Source: Leptodactylus fallax (Eukaryota > Chordata > Amphibia > Anura > Leptodactylidae). From it: a stretch of DNA of 64,000 nucleotides. The translations under genes and the position numbers were made by a program. Of the stretch, positions 45,610 through 56,299 are shown piece by piece. Each line of letters opens with the position of its first letter. The stretch's first letter is position 1. The DNA is taken from assembly GCA_947044405.1 (NCBI GenBank), contig CAMRHE010000054.1, positions 6,401,501 to 6,465,500 of the forward strand, written 5' to 3'. A model generated the notes under the pieces. The model worked only from the letters and a program-made list of their open reading frames with translations. It was not told the DNA's origin and searched no databases.

Positions 45610-45965
45610 TGGATAGAGCCGGAAGTGAAATTATTATACTCTGGGGTCTCTTGAATCCCGAGAAAATACTAGTTGGAGGTCCAGGGGAGGTGTAAAAAAA
45701 TAAAAAAACATTTATACTCACCTTTCCTCAACTCTTGTGGGCCTCCTCGTGGTGTTCAACACTCTCTCTTGGTCTCCTCAATGACATTATGCAGGCGCAA
45801 CGTTGAGGACTGTGATTGGGCCTCAGCGGTCACATGGCCATGCTGAGTGTCATAACATCATGACGGAAGGTGAGTATAAATGTTTTTTATTTTTTCACTT
45901 CTCCTGGGCCTCCACCTATTATACTCTGGGGTCTGAAGAGATTCTAGAGTATAATAATTTACTGC
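45610..45965. repeat. Palindromic hAT-type interior module, stand-alone
   Basis: Starts ATTATTATACTCTGGGGTCT and ends in the near complement AGATTCTAGAGTATAATAAT. Inside are TATACTCACCTTTCC and its inverted AAGGTGAGTATAA. The same module occurs inside the hAT elements at 41557-42560 and 59092-60213. Confidence 0.65.
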
Positions 45966-46367
45966 AATGCCTGTTGTGGTGGCCATTTTAATTGTATATT
46001 TTCTTTAACTTGTAAAAAAAACTGGTGTCTGATATGATTATACAGGGTCTGAATATATTTATCTGTTCCCTTTCATAAAGGCTACACCCCTTGAAAAACC
46101 CTCTCACTTTTTCCATGATCTGCCACTTGAAAATCACTCTGTGAAGGACTCTCCAAAGTTGACGTCTCTGACTTTACCCTTACAGAATGGCATTTTGCTG
46201 AAGGTTTGGAAGGGCACTCTAAATCTTGAGGAATACAGGTCAATTTACAAATATAGCCAGAAAACATGGGAAGGAGTAGTGGGTTATCCAGGATATTTTC
46301 TGTTTTATTGGATACCTGTGAGTGTTGCTTATTTACAGTATATAGTTTTTCTCTGAATGCTGTTCCC
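45966..46367. other. No recognised feature
   Basis: A 71-codon frame at 46141-46356 has a hydrophobic C-terminus but no identifiable motif. Not called as a gene. Confidence 0.4.
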
Positions 46368-46914
46368 TATATACTAGCAGAAGGACCCGGCTTCGCATGG
46401 GTATATTTCATTTTTTGTTTGTGTTGTGGCCCCATAAGAATTGGCCAGTTTTGATTTTGACATCCAGTATAGCAGTCCAGTATAGGTACAGTCTATTTAT
46501 GGCTGTGTTGTTATGGAAACCTGGTAAATGAAATGTGAACTTATATTGGCTGATACACATGATATGACTGAATATTTAAGGACCTGCGAACTGCTACTGA
46601 CTAATACAGGTCATAAATAGCATGGTTGCTATGGAAACCTGGAGCATGTGGAGAATAAGTGCCTGTGAGCTTCTATTGACTGATATTGGGACATGTGACC
46701 GTGTGTATGGCAGTTGGAATATGAGTGAAAGACTTGCAGGCTTGTATAGGCTAATGCAGGCCATTTTTGGGAATACTGTATCTCAGGAGTGGTACGTCCT
46801 AGAGAGCTGAGACCTGGTCTATAATCTTCCCGGACACCTGATGTACCTGTGTGCCAAATTTGGTGAGGCTCGGTCCAGTCGTTTGGTCACCCATAAAGAA
46901 CAGACAGACAGAAA

Positions 46915-46916
<2 letters not shown>
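46368..46916 (+). repeat. Dispersed repeat of uncertain class (CAGAAGGACCCGGCTTCGC)
   Basis: The opening AGAAGGACCCGGCTTCGCAT and the close GGTCCAGTCGTTTGGTC then AACAGACAGACAGAAACTC are boundary words I associate with a widespread animal repeat type, but I cannot assign the class (RTE-like, SINE-like or Helitron-like). It ends in a TA microsatellite. Confidence 0.45.

Positions 46917-46918
<2 letters not shown>

Positions 46919-46952
<34 letters not shown>
46919..46952. repeat. (TA)n microsatellite
   Basis: TA run at the 3' end of the preceding repeat and the insertion point of Tc1 copy 3. Confidence 0.95.
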
Positions 46953-46955
<3 letters not shown>

Positions 46956-48553
46956 TGGGGAAAAAATGTATTTAGTCAGCCACCAATTGTGCAAGTTCTC
47001 CCACTTAAAAAGATGAGAGAGGCCTGTAATTGACAGCATAGGTAGACCTCAACTATGAGAGACAAAATGAGAAATCAAATCCAGAAAATCACATTGTCTG
47101 ATTTTTAAAGAATTTATTTGCAAATTATGGTGGAAAATAAGTATTTCGTCAATACAAAAGTTCATCTCAATACTTTGTTATATATCCTTTGTTGGCAATG
47201 ACAGAGGTCAAACGTTTTTTGTAAGTCTTCACAAGGTTGGCACACACTGTTGCTGGTATGTTGGCCCATTCTTCCATGCAGATCTCCTCTAGAGCAGTGA
47301 TGTTTTGGGGCTGTCGCTGGGCAACACAGACTTTCAACTCCCTAAAAAGGTTTTCTATGGGGTTGAGATCTGGAGACTGGCTAGGCCACTCTAGGACCTT
47401 GAAATGCTTTTTACGAAGCCACTCCTTCGTTGCCCTGGTGGTGTACTTGGGATCATTGTCTTGCTGAAAGACCCAGCCACGTTTCATCTTCAATGCCCTT
47501 GCTGATGGAAGGAGGTTTCCACTCAAAATCTCACGATACATGGCCCCATTCATTCTTTCATGTACACGGATCAGTTGTCCTGGTTCCTTTGCAGAGAAAT
47601 AGCCCCAAAGCATGATGTTGCCACCCCCATGCTTCATAGTAGGTATGGTGTTCTTTGGATGCAACTCAGCATTCAAGATGCTCCAAACACGACGAGTTGT
47701 GTTTCTACCAAACAGTTCTACTTTGGTTTCATCTGACCATATGACATTCTCCCAATACTCTACTGGAACATCCAAATGCTCTCTAGCAAACTTCAGATGG
47801 GCCCGGATATGTACTGGCTTAAGCAGGGGGACACGTCTGGCACTGCAGGATCTGAGTCCCTGGCGGCGTAGTGTGTTACTGACGGTAGCCTTTGTTACGT
47901 TAGTCCCAGCTTTCTGCAGGTCACTGACTAGGTCCCCCCATGTGGTTCTGGGATTTTTGCTCACCGTTCTTGCGATCATTTTGACCCTATGGGGTGAGAT
48001 CTTGTGTGGAGCCCCTGATCAAGAGAGATTATCAGTGGTCTTGTATGTCTTCCATTTTCTAATTATTGCTCCCACAGTTGATTTCTTCACACCAAGCTGC
48101 TTGCCTATTGCAGATTCAGTCTTCCCAGCCTGATGCAGGTCTACAATTTTGTTTCTGGTGTCCTTCCACAGCTCTTTGGTCTTCACCATAGTGGAGTTTG
48201 GAGTGTGACTGTTTGAGGTTGTGGACAGGTGTCTTTTATACTGATAACAATTTCAAACAGGTGCCATTACTACAGGTAATGAGTGGAGGACAGAGGAGCC
48301 TCTTAAAGAAGAAGTTACAGGTCTGTGAGAGCCACAAATCTTGCTTGTTTGTAGATGACCAAATACTTATTTTCCACCATAATTTGCAAATAAATTCTTA
48401 AAAAATCCGACAATGTGATTTTCTAGATATATTTTCTCATTTTGTCTCTCATAGTTGAGGTCTACCTATGCTGTCAATTACAGGCCTCTCTCATCTTTTT
48501 AAGTGGGAGAACTTGCACAATTGGTGGCTGACTAAATACTTTTTTCCCTACTG
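46953..48553 (-). mobile_element. Tc1-like transposon copy 3 (one nonsense codon)
   Basis: CAGTGGGGAAAAAATGTATT starts directly after the TA repeat. The right TIR ends ACTTTTTTCCCTACTG at 48553 and is followed by CATACAGTATATATTGTGAG and not by a TA. The same 23-bp extension follows copy 4. Length about 1.6 kb with the family's long TIRs. Confidence 0.93.
47167..48189 (-). pseudogene. Tc1-family transposase, copy 3, single stop
   Basis: Start codon at 48189 and stop at 47167-47169 give 341 in-frame codons, the same frame as copy 2 plus one residue. The only interruption is a TGA at 48019-48021 (codon 57), where copy 2 has CGA-type Arg. This looks like a CpG transition. The DDE residues are present: [24 protein letters not shown] and [15 protein letters not shown], with the normal 34-residue spacing. 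One conserved Trp after the Glu is Phe. Confidence 0.93.
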
Positions 48554-48576
48554 CATACAGTATATATTGTGAGAAG

Positions 48577-48869
48577 GTGACAGGTAAAGTTCTGGAAGGT
48601 CACTATGTCTCCCCCAGATTCCTCACTTATGTGTGGTAAGTGAGGTTACAATACAGATATCTGTAACAAAAGCGAGGGGCCTTCAAGCACAGGTGGGAGC
48701 TGGGCCTCTTTAATCCCTATAAAAGGTTGTCAAGACCTCTGTCCTGAGCAGTTCCTGAGGAGAGAGGAGGAACCGGGTTATATCCAAAACTTGTGAAGAC
48801 TGGTGAGACTCCGTTGTGAACTGCTGCCACTGAGCCTATCCTCCTACATTTTATATATATATATATGTA
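48577..48869 (+). other. LTR-like or promoter-like segment
   Basis: About 280 bp with a TATAAAAGG box at 48718-48726 and a following GC-richer stretch (AGACCTCTGTCCTGAGCAGT). It resembles the U3-R part of an LTR, but no terminal repeat pair or second LTR was found. Confidence 0.3.
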
Positions 48870-49374
48870 CAAAAACTGCAGCAGCACTTAGGGCATATGG
48901 GAATAGAAATCCAAAAGGCATTATTATTATTGTTAAAATCAACTAATGTGATCTATAAACTACTCTGATAAATTAGAGGTTCTTTGTTATACACATTTGA
49001 TCAAACAGTACAAAGCTCACCTGCCACTCCCTTTCAATTGCACAGGGAATGGAGTATATATATTTCACTTCCCCATCTGCCTTAAGCTATTGTAAATGAC
49101 GTATGCTCTGGATCCCATTCACCCTGTGTTCACACTGTAGACCTATCCTGGGTGCAAAAGAGGTATGTTTATTTAGTGTAGGGTCCCATCTGAATGAAGT
49201 TGCCTTGTTGTGGCAGGTGAGCTTCGTACTGTTCGATCAAATGTGTATAACGAAAAACCTCTAATTTATAAGAGTTTATAGATCACATTAGTTGATTTTA
49301 AGAATAATAATGTCTTTTGGATTTCTATTTCCATATGCTCTGGCGATGTGTGCAGAGTGCTGCTGCAGTTTTTG
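48870..49374. mobile_element. TA-flanked fold-back MITE with arms of about 165 bp
   Basis: TA at 48868-48869 and 49375-49376. CAAAAACTGCAGCAGCAC and GTGCTGCTGCAGTTTTTG are exact inverted ends. The arms continue through AATCAACTAATGTGATCTAT and ACATTTGATCAAACAGTAC with their complements on the right. No coding content. A Tc1/mariner-type origin is inferred from the TA duplication. Confidence 0.9.
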
Positions 49375-49376
49375 TA

Positions 49377-49911
49377 ACTGTATATTGCCATGGTGGTTAG
49401 CACCTGTTCACACACTGCAATTAGATTGCATTTCACATGAATAAAAATTAACCATAACATTTTTTTCCCTTTAGAGACAGACTAATGTACTGATAAAGCT
49501 GTGCAAACTTAATTTTACATACATGTATATTAGAAAAGTTGATGATATCCTATTCCCTGGGCATGTCTAGTACACTTTCCCATAGACCCCAATAAGTTTT
49601 CTCCTGTCTATTGCTACATATGGCCATGCTCTTAACAGAACAGAGAAAAATCTGGTTTTAATAAATTAAAAATGCTGATATATTCCTTTTAAAGATTAAA
49701 ACTTATACCTTATTGTACAGAATGATTCTCCATTCTGACTAATAGAGCAGGTCCCAAGTTGAGGGACCTCCTTTAGTTTGTCCATATGGCCTAATGGGGC
49801 ATATTTTTAGTGCCTGCATGAGACAACTTTCATTTTGTTGTGGAAATAGTGTGTTGTGAAAAGAAATACAATAGGACAAATTTTATAATACTGGCGTTTC
49901 GTACACCAGTC
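49377..49911. other. No recognised feature
   Basis: AT-rich DNA without supported features. Confidence 0.5.
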
Positions 49912-50230
49912 TTAAAGGGTTGTCCGGGATAAAAAAACATTTTAACATTAAATGTTTTTAAATTAAAATAAATTACTTTTATTAGCAAAACTTGATATAT
50001 ACCATTATCGCTGGGGCCCAGGCACATCTTCATAGTATCCTGTGACGCTCCATCTCACCGCTTCCGAAGACGGGGGTCACATGCTATATCCCCCCTCTCT
50101 CTCCTCCCGTCACCTCACTTCCTGTCCCCTCCACTCACTACACCCCTCCCCTTCATACTTACCTTCCTTCCTGTCTCCTCCTGTCAGGTTGCGTCATCAG
50201 CGACGTGCGCACAGTAGGTCTAAAGTATAC
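49912..50230 (+). mobile_element. TTAA-type MITE end (AAAGGGTTGTCCGGG)
   Basis: TTAAAGGGTTGTCCGGGATA is of the same style as the MITE end at 25203. A GC-rich pyrimidine-heavy segment (50050-50200) follows. The right end could not be located. Confidence 0.5.
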
Positions 50231-50860
50231 AATGAAAATAATACAGTTGCATGTTATCTATACTGAGTACAGAAATGTAATTTCTTTTAGACCTACACAA
50301 AATGAGTTGAATTTTGTTCAATCAATGACCTATAAAGACCATTAGGAATAAAACTGTATACGGCACATAATGTAAAAAATATACATAAACAGTAGACATG
50401 TCAAGAAATAAATGTATGTCCTTGAAAGGCCTACTCAGACTCCTGACTGTAGTCCAAAAGGAAATCTTTGGCAATACTTTAAGACTAAAGTCCACAGACA
50501 ATGAGCAAAATTGGCAGACATTTATCCTGAATGACTCATGGATTCTAATGCTGCAAAATGGGCTATCTTGGATTTTAAAGACATATGTAATGTGGAGAAA
50601 AGTGCTTATTGTTTTCTGTGTTTGCTGTAGAAATGAATAACACATTATTTACATATGTTTTTGCTTTATAGATATACAAATGCCATTTATATAGTCATGT
50701 GAAAAACAAAGTAAACCTGGCCTGCAATTTCTGCCATCGACCTTACTCCTAGGGGTACATCTAATCACTCAGACCTTGTTGTCAAAATATTGGTAGGCCC
50801 CCCCCATTAACTCCCATGTGTGGTGCTTGCACCCTGCTTGACTAACCTCGCAAGTGGTTA
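50231..50860. other. No firm feature
   Basis: The segment 50398-50640 contains wording vaguely like a transposon C-terminus (ADNEQNWQ-type) but nothing assignable. The rest is AT-rich. Confidence 0.35.
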
Positions 50861-50919
50861 CTGATGCTGTTTCCACCACCGGCTCCCTCTGCGGTGCCTT
50901 ACTGCATTCCAAGCCAATG

Positions 50920-53037
50920 AGCTAGAGGAGGAGATTGAGTAGGCCGTATCGCCTGGGAAGATGCCGGGTTAATATGGCCTGAGTGCTGACTGATGTAGAG
51001 ATAGCTGTGATATGCTTAAATCCAAACTACTTGAGACGAGACATTTAAAGCTTCTTTACTGTGTATACTACCTAATTCTGTGTGTTAGGCCCTTATTGTA
51101 GTCCTCCTGAAGTCATGGAGGGATCCATCCACCCCTGATTCATACCGCCCTATCTCACTCCATAATTCTGATGTCAAGATTTTGGCCAAGATATTGGCAA
51201 TAAGGCTTACTTGCATTATCCTATCTTTGATTCACCTGTTCCAGTCCACCATAGTGCCAGGGAAGGGCACTGACATTAATATTCAGCGTCTCTTTCTTAC
51301 TATAGATGCTGCACATCATAACTTCACTCTTGGCTTCTTTCTCTCTCTAGACACTTGTAAAGCCTTTGACTCTATTGAATGGCAATACTTGTGGCTTCTC
51401 CTTTCCAAAATGAACTTTGGCCCTTAATTTTTCAGCCATGGTTTGCTTACTATGTCAAGAACCTAGAGCTAGAGTGAGAACAAATCTAGATATATATGAT
51501 GGATATATCCCCTTGAGGAGGGTAATTCGCCAGGGCTGCCCGTTATCCCCTGTATTGTTTGCCCTGGCCATCAAACCTCTGGCCTTATCTATTCGGTTCT
51601 CCCCAGATATACATTGTCTCAGTAGGGGCAACGTCACTAAAAACATATCCCTATATACTGATGATACACTTGTGTACTGTGACAGCTTGGGGAATTAGAC
51701 TCAAGTGGCGGCAGGCTCCTGGTCCTAACAGCGGTGGTTCGTGGTACTGGGCGCCGGAAATATAGGGTTCAGATGGTCCAAGTGAAACATAAAAGTGGCT
51801 TTATTCAGCTCAACTGCAACATAACAAAACAACAAAAAAAACCTATGCCACAGTTAGGGCACTCACTGACTCCTTGAGTCCCTAACTAGCCTCTGGGGCA
51901 ATAAGAGCCTGACTTAGTCTTTGTAAGTCCTCTCTGGATCCAAGCCCTCTGGGACAGACTGCCTCTCTGTCCTAGGCTGGTCCACCATTTCCTGCTCCAA
52001 GCAGGTTTCTCCAGCCTTCTGGAGATACACGCCCCACCCAAAGGTGTGGCTGAGGGCCTTTTCAGGGCTTGCCTGGGTCGCTCCCTAGCGCCCTCTAGGT
52101 TCATACTCTCACAGTACATAGTGTATGATGGTCCCTCCCTGGCTTCTTTATTATCTCTTATTGATACATTTTGATCCTTCTCTGGCTTGTTAGCCAATTG
52201 GTCTAAGTTCCCTCTGTCTCCGCAATATACTCTGACAGGATCATTCTGCCCCCCTGCATAGTGTTTAGCAATGTTAAATACTTAGGGGTTTGGGTGTCTC
52301 TCAAATTACTGGAGTATCAAACCCTTAACCTTGATCTCCTGGTGGCCTCTATTGAGAGGCAACTTAAGTCATGGCAGTCCTTTTCCCTATCACTCTATGG
52401 CAGGATAAATCTTTTTAAAATTATTTATCGTCCCAAATTTTTATATCTATTTCATACTGTCCTATATTCTTGCCTAAGACATCGTTTTGCTAATTAGAAA
52501 GTATGATATGCTGGTTATACTGGGAAAAAGGAGTGGCTAGGTTTGGCTACCCCATGTTACAGGTTCCCGGGGGTATGACATCTCCCAATATGTAAAACTA
52601 TTATTTAGCCTCCCAATTAATACAGTATACTCCCATTGGTGGATAGATTTTGATGTACATTTATTATACTCCAGTTAGGCTACATAGAATGGGTGGCTCC
52701 TCCTCTGCAAATTGTTTCCAATGTCAGGTTGAACTGAGCACCTTTCTACACTGCGTGTGGTCTTGCCCTAAGGTTTCTCCCTTTTGAACGGCAGTTCTTT
52801 CTTTCCTCCAAGAGCACTTTAGTTTCTTCTGAATATTTACTCCCCAGGTTTGCCTCCTAAGGTATATTGAATGATATTGTACAGTAGATGGCTAATATAA
52901 CAAAATGTTCTTTAATTTTGATCTCTTCTGCACTAGAAAAATTGTCATTATGGCGTGGAAATCTCCAGACATACCATCTCTTGACCATTGGCTTCAGCTT
53001 ATTAACAAACATGTTCCACTTTATCAGTTGTTATATC

Positions 53038-53038
<1 letters not shown>
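50920..53038 (+). pseudogene. L1/Tx1-like ORF2 pseudogene
   Basis: Fragments in order: ELEEEIE followed by AVSPGKMPG (start of RT); SYRPISLHNSDVKILAKILA-like, ending ILAIRL; TIVPGKGTDINIQRLFLTID; FFLSLDTCKAFDSIEWQYLW with the first catalytic Asp; GCPLSPVLFALAIKPLALSI; and LYTDDTLVYC (catalytic pair as YTDD). After the insert: FSNVKYLGVWVSLKLL, SFSLSLYGRINLFKIIYRPK, a CFQC...C cluster near 52710, and RKIVIMAWKSPDIPSLDHWL near the end. Multiple stops and frameshifts. Non-functional. Confidence 0.78.
51691..52255 (-). mobile_element. LTR-like insert in the L1 remnant
   Basis: About 565 bp unrelated to L1 separate its RT and thumb fragments. The minus strand begins TGTCAGAGTATATTGCGGAG and has a polyadenylation-like GAATAAAGCCACTTTTATG near its 3' part (51790-51805 on the plus strand). 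This fits a solo LTR, but its exact ends and target duplication were not resolved. Confidence 0.45.

Positions 53039-53040
<2 letters not shown>

Positions 53041-53104
<64 letters not shown>
53041..53104. repeat. (TA)n microsatellite
   Basis: About 31 TA units followed by a T-run. Confidence 0.97.
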
Positions 53105-53112
<8 letters not shown>

Positions 53113-53169
53113 TTTTGGAACTTAAGACTGTTGAAAAGCAGAAATTAAAACCTTTATAAAAAAAAAAGT

Positions 53170-53930
53170 AGACCTTCTTAAAATTCTATGGTTCAATGTA
53201 TGAGGACATAACGAAAAAACTTATTCTACTAAGTAGGACATAAAATTAGGTAAATACAACCTCAGATGAGCAACAACACATGAAAAATTACAAAAATTAG
53301 GCCAAAATGCAGTGTGTAAAAGTACACTCTAACTGCTTCTATAGGAATTAAGAGAGTAATTAGCAGTAAAGAACTTCTAATCAAATACCTTTGATTAATT
53401 AATCATCAGTAAGAGTGACCATCTCTAGAAAAGAAGTATTGGCAAACTGCTGGTCTGAAGCATCCAGGCAGGTGTTAACATAATGCAAGGATGAAATACA
53501 TCAGAAATGATCTTACAGAAGCAATTTTTGCTGTCCATCAATCTGGAAAGGGTTATAAAGCCATTGCCAAATAATTTGAAATGCACCATTCTACAAAGAG
53601 AAAGATTTTTCACATGTGAAAAACATTCAAGGCAATCTTCCCGGGAGTGGACGTCCCAGCAAATTCACAGAGAAGTGCAAAATTCCCAAGAGCTACATCT
53701 AAGACTCTACAAACCTCAATCAGCCTGTCAAATGTTCAAGTTCTTGAAAGTACAATTAGAAACCGACTGAATAAGAAATGCTTGTTGGGAATGGTTGCTA
53801 GGAGAAAGCTTCTTCCTAAAAATAACATGGCAGCACAGCTTCACTTCAAAAAGTTGCATCTGCACAAAACACATTTCAGCTTTCTCATAAACAGAAGCAG
53901 AAGTTTCATGTAAGCAGCAGGTCAGAGCCG
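53170..53930 (+). mobile_element. Tc1-type element remnant (third Tc1 family)
   Basis: About 750 bp with the 5' leader and the N-terminal part of a Tc1-type transposase. The C-terminal DDE part and right TIR are missing. Distinct from copies 1-4 and from the host element at 38520. Confidence 0.65.
53491..53900 (+). pseudogene. Tc1-type transposase N-terminal pseudogene
   Basis: Reads MKYIRNDLTEAIFAVHQSGK then GYKAIAK, a stop and FEMHHST, corresponding to the helix-turn-helix region. It then shifts frame through GVDVPANSQRS and PRATSKTLQTSISLSNVQVL to STIRNRLNKKCLLGMVARRK and NNMAAQLHF. The DDE domain is absent. Broken by stops and frameshifts. Confidence 0.7.
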
Positions 53931-54285
53931 TATGAATGAAGGTGTTGGCAATATACAACATGATGCATTCTGTCTCTTTCCTTCCATCCAATGTATATGT
54001 GACTGTTGCCTAAGCTGTATGGAAGTAGAGAGAGAGTGTGCAAGTGAGGAGAGAGGAATGACTGTTGCCTAAATTATACAGCAAAAGAGTATCTGGGAGT
54101 GGGTCTTGCCCCACAAAGGTCTGACCTGGAGGAGGCCAATGACATGAGTGTGCAGAATTGAGTGGACTCTAGTGTGCTATTAATTCTCCAACAGAAGATT
54201 GTGACCTACAGACCCAATTACAGCTTGTGTTCTAGAACACCAAGCAGAGCAGGATTTTGCTGAGTGACAAGCTGAGAGACATAGA
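53931..54285. other. No firm feature
   Basis: Contains two imperfect copies of GTGACTGTTGCCTAA (near 53999 and 54058). No gene or element was assigned. Confidence 0.35.
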
Positions 54286-54420
54286 AACAAGGACCAGGAT
54301 AACAGGGACTGCGCAGGACCAGTGAAATAAGGGCAAAATCTTTTATTTCAGGAGATAAAACACGACGCGTTTCGGAGTCTTTAGTACCCCTTTTTCAAAT
54401 GTGTACTAAAAAAACAACAA
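54286..54420 (-). repeat. Penelope-type tail-like fragment with hammerhead-like core
   Basis: The minus strand carries AAAGGGGTACTAAAGACTCC then GAAACGCGTCGTG, the GAAACGCGT-type wording common in Penelope-like terminal repeats. The CUGANGA box is degraded (TTGAAAA). No Penelope coding sequence is adjacent. Confidence 0.4.
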
Positions 54421-54553
54421 CAACGATACCTGTAAACATGGATTACATGTGATAAAATGAATTAGAACTCATTAGTTCAAAATAGAAAAGAAGTTCAAGC
54501 TGAGAGATAGTACCAGCTGGAGCTGGCTTGACCTGAAAAGCCCAGAACCATGA

Positions 54554-56128
54554 ATCCAGGGAGACAACAATATCAATATCAACATTAATGGTGATAGTGA
54601 TGAGGGGAATGAGGACTCCAAGCTGATTATAAGAGAAGGTTTGGTAAGAGAACATTTAGCTAAGATTAAGGAAACCAAGTCCCCAGGACCGGATGATTTA
54701 CACCCTAGAGTTTTAAAAGAATTAGCAGAGGAAATAACAGAACCCCTTGCAATAATCTTTAATAAGTCATGGGAAACAGGAGTGGTCCCTCTAGATTGGA
54801 AAAGGGCAAATGTGGTCCCCATCTACAAAAAGGGGAATAGGGACGACCCAGGAAATTATAGGCCGGTAAGTCTGACCTCGATAGTAGGAAAAATCTTTGA
54901 ACAAATCGTTAAAGAACATTTAATTAGGTACCTGGATGGGAAGGCTTTAATTAATCAGAGTCAGCACGGCTTTATGCCTAATAAATCTTGTCAGACTAAT
55001 CTTATTTCCTTCTATAATAAAGTCACTGAATGGTTGGACCAGGGGAATGCAGTGGACATAGTATATCTTGACTTTAGTAAGGCCTTTGATAAAGTATCAC
55101 ATAACATTCTTATTGAAAAAATGATCAAGTATGGCTTTGATAAAATATCAGTAAGGTGGGTTCACAATTGGCTAAATGATCGGGCACAACGAGTAATTCT
55201 AAATGGCTATACATCAAACTGGAAGAAAGTAAAAAGCGGGGTGCCACAGGGCTCTGTCCTGGGCCCAGTACTTTTTAATATTTTTATAAATGATCTGGAT
55301 GATGGGATTAATGGGGAACTAATAAAATTTGCAGATGATACAAAGATAGGAGGAATGGCCAACACTAGAGAGGAGAGAGAGTGCATCCAAAAGGACTTAG
55401 ACACACTGGAACAATGGGCTGAGGTGAACAAAATGGTATTCAACAGGGACAAATGCAAAGTTCTACATCTGGGTAACAGAAATGCAAGAAGCATATATAG
55501 TATGGGAGGAATAGTACTAAGTGAGAGTACAGGGGAAAAGGATCTGGGCATAATAATAGATCACAAATTCAACATGAGTCAACAGTGCGGTGCGGTGGCT
55601 AAAAAGGCTAACCAAATTCTAGGATGTATCAAGACGAGCATTGAAGCTAGATCAAGAGAGGTAATTATTCCGCTGTACTCTGCCCTGGTCAGACCCCACC
55701 TGGAATACTGTGTACAGTTCTGGGCTCTCCAGTTTAAGAAAGACATCGATTTATTGGAGCAGGTCCAGAGAAGAGCAACCAAAATGGTGGAAGGTCTACA
55801 AACCATGTCCTACGAAGAAAGGCTAAAAGAATTGGGACTGCTTAGTTTGCAGAAGAGAAGGCTAAGGGGAGACTTAATAGCGGTATTTAAATATCTGACA
55901 GGTTGTCACAGTGCAGAGGGATCTACCCTATTCTCATTAGCAGAAGGAAGCACGAGAAGTAATGGGATGAAACTAAGGGGAAGGAGATTCAGATTAGACA
56001 TTAGGAAAAACTTTCTAACAGTAAGGGTAGTGAGGGAGTGGAATAGGCTGCCACGGGAGGTGGTGGGTTCTTCATCAATTGAAATCTTCAAGCGGAATCT
56101 GGATAGGTATATAGCTGGGAAGATCTAG
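54554..56128 (+). CDS. CR1 LINE reverse transcriptase, 5'-truncated but open
   Basis: The frame is open from just after a TGA at 54551 to the stop at 56126-56128, about 524 codons, with no frameshift. No proper start is visible because the 5' part, including the endonuclease, is missing. RT landmarks: KETKSPGPDDLHPRVLKELA, GNYRPVSLTSIVGKIFEQIV, DIVYLDFSKAFDKVSHNIL (first Asp), SGVPQGSVLGPVLFNIFIND and LIKFADDTKIGG (catalytic FADD). The thumb and C-terminus follow: YSALVRPHLEYCVQFWALQF, RRLRGDLIAVFKYL, and REWNRLPREVVGSSSIEIFK. It is a dead-on-arrival LINE copy, with a well-preserved polymerase. Confidence 0.93.
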   Translation: MQGDNNINININGDSDEGNEDSKLIIREGLVREHLAKIKETKSPGPDDLHPRVLKELAEEITEPLAIIFNKSWETGVVPLDWKRANVVPIYKKGNRDDPGNYRPVSLTSIVGKIFEQIVKEHLIRYLDGKALINQSQHGFMPNKSCQTNLISFYNKVTEWLDQGNAVDIVYLDFSKAFDKVSHNILIEKMIKYGFDKISVRWVHNWLNDRAQRVILNGYTSNWKKVKSGVPQGSVLGPVLFNIFINDLDDGINGELIKFADDTKIGGMANTREERECIQKDLDTLEQWAEVNKMVFNRDKCKVLHLGNRNARSIYSMGGIVLSESTGEKDLGIIIDHKFNMSQQCGAVAKKANQILGCIKTSIEARSREVIIPLYSALVRPHLEYCVQFWALQFKKDIDLLEQVQRRATKMVEGLQTMSYEERLKELGLLSLQKRRLRGDLIAVFKYLTGCHSAEGSTLFSLAEGSTRSNGMKLRGRRFRLDIRKNFLTVRVVREWNRLPREVVGSSSIEIFKRNLDRYIAGKI

Positions 56129-56217
56129 GAATTCCTGCTTTTGCAGGGGGTTGGACTCGATGGCCCTTGAGGTCCCTTCCAACTCAAACAAACAAACAAA
56201 ACAAAACAAACAACAAC
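54554..56217 (+). mobile_element. CR1 LINE copy with 3' tail
   Basis: After the ORF stop the 3' end reads GGGGGTTGGACTCGATGGCC and CTTGAGGTCCCTTCCAACTC, a hallmark CR1 terminus. The tail is an AAAC-rich repeat (56186-56217) and not the octamer often seen in CR1. Confidence 0.92.
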
Positions 56218-56299
56218 GTTTAAGCCCTGTCCTGAGCATTTTACTGCGATTGACAAAGATGGGGACCTGGACACTTTCTTATGAGGATTTGAACTTGAC

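Larger units (their letters stand above)
50861..53040 (+). mobile_element. Tx1-like L1 LINE remnant, split by an insert
   Basis: ORF2 fragments run in order over about 2.2 kb, with an unrelated insert at about 51690-52255. The upstream part contains RT motifs and the downstream part the thumb, a Cys-rich segment and the C-terminus. The L1/Tx1 assignment is from protein wording. The 5' end and the polyA tail are not visible; a TA microsatellite follows. Confidence 0.75.

Noticed and set aside
48577..48869. LTR promoter with TATA box
   Set aside because: Only a TATAAAAGG word supports it. Without a partner LTR or target duplication I keep it as low confidence.
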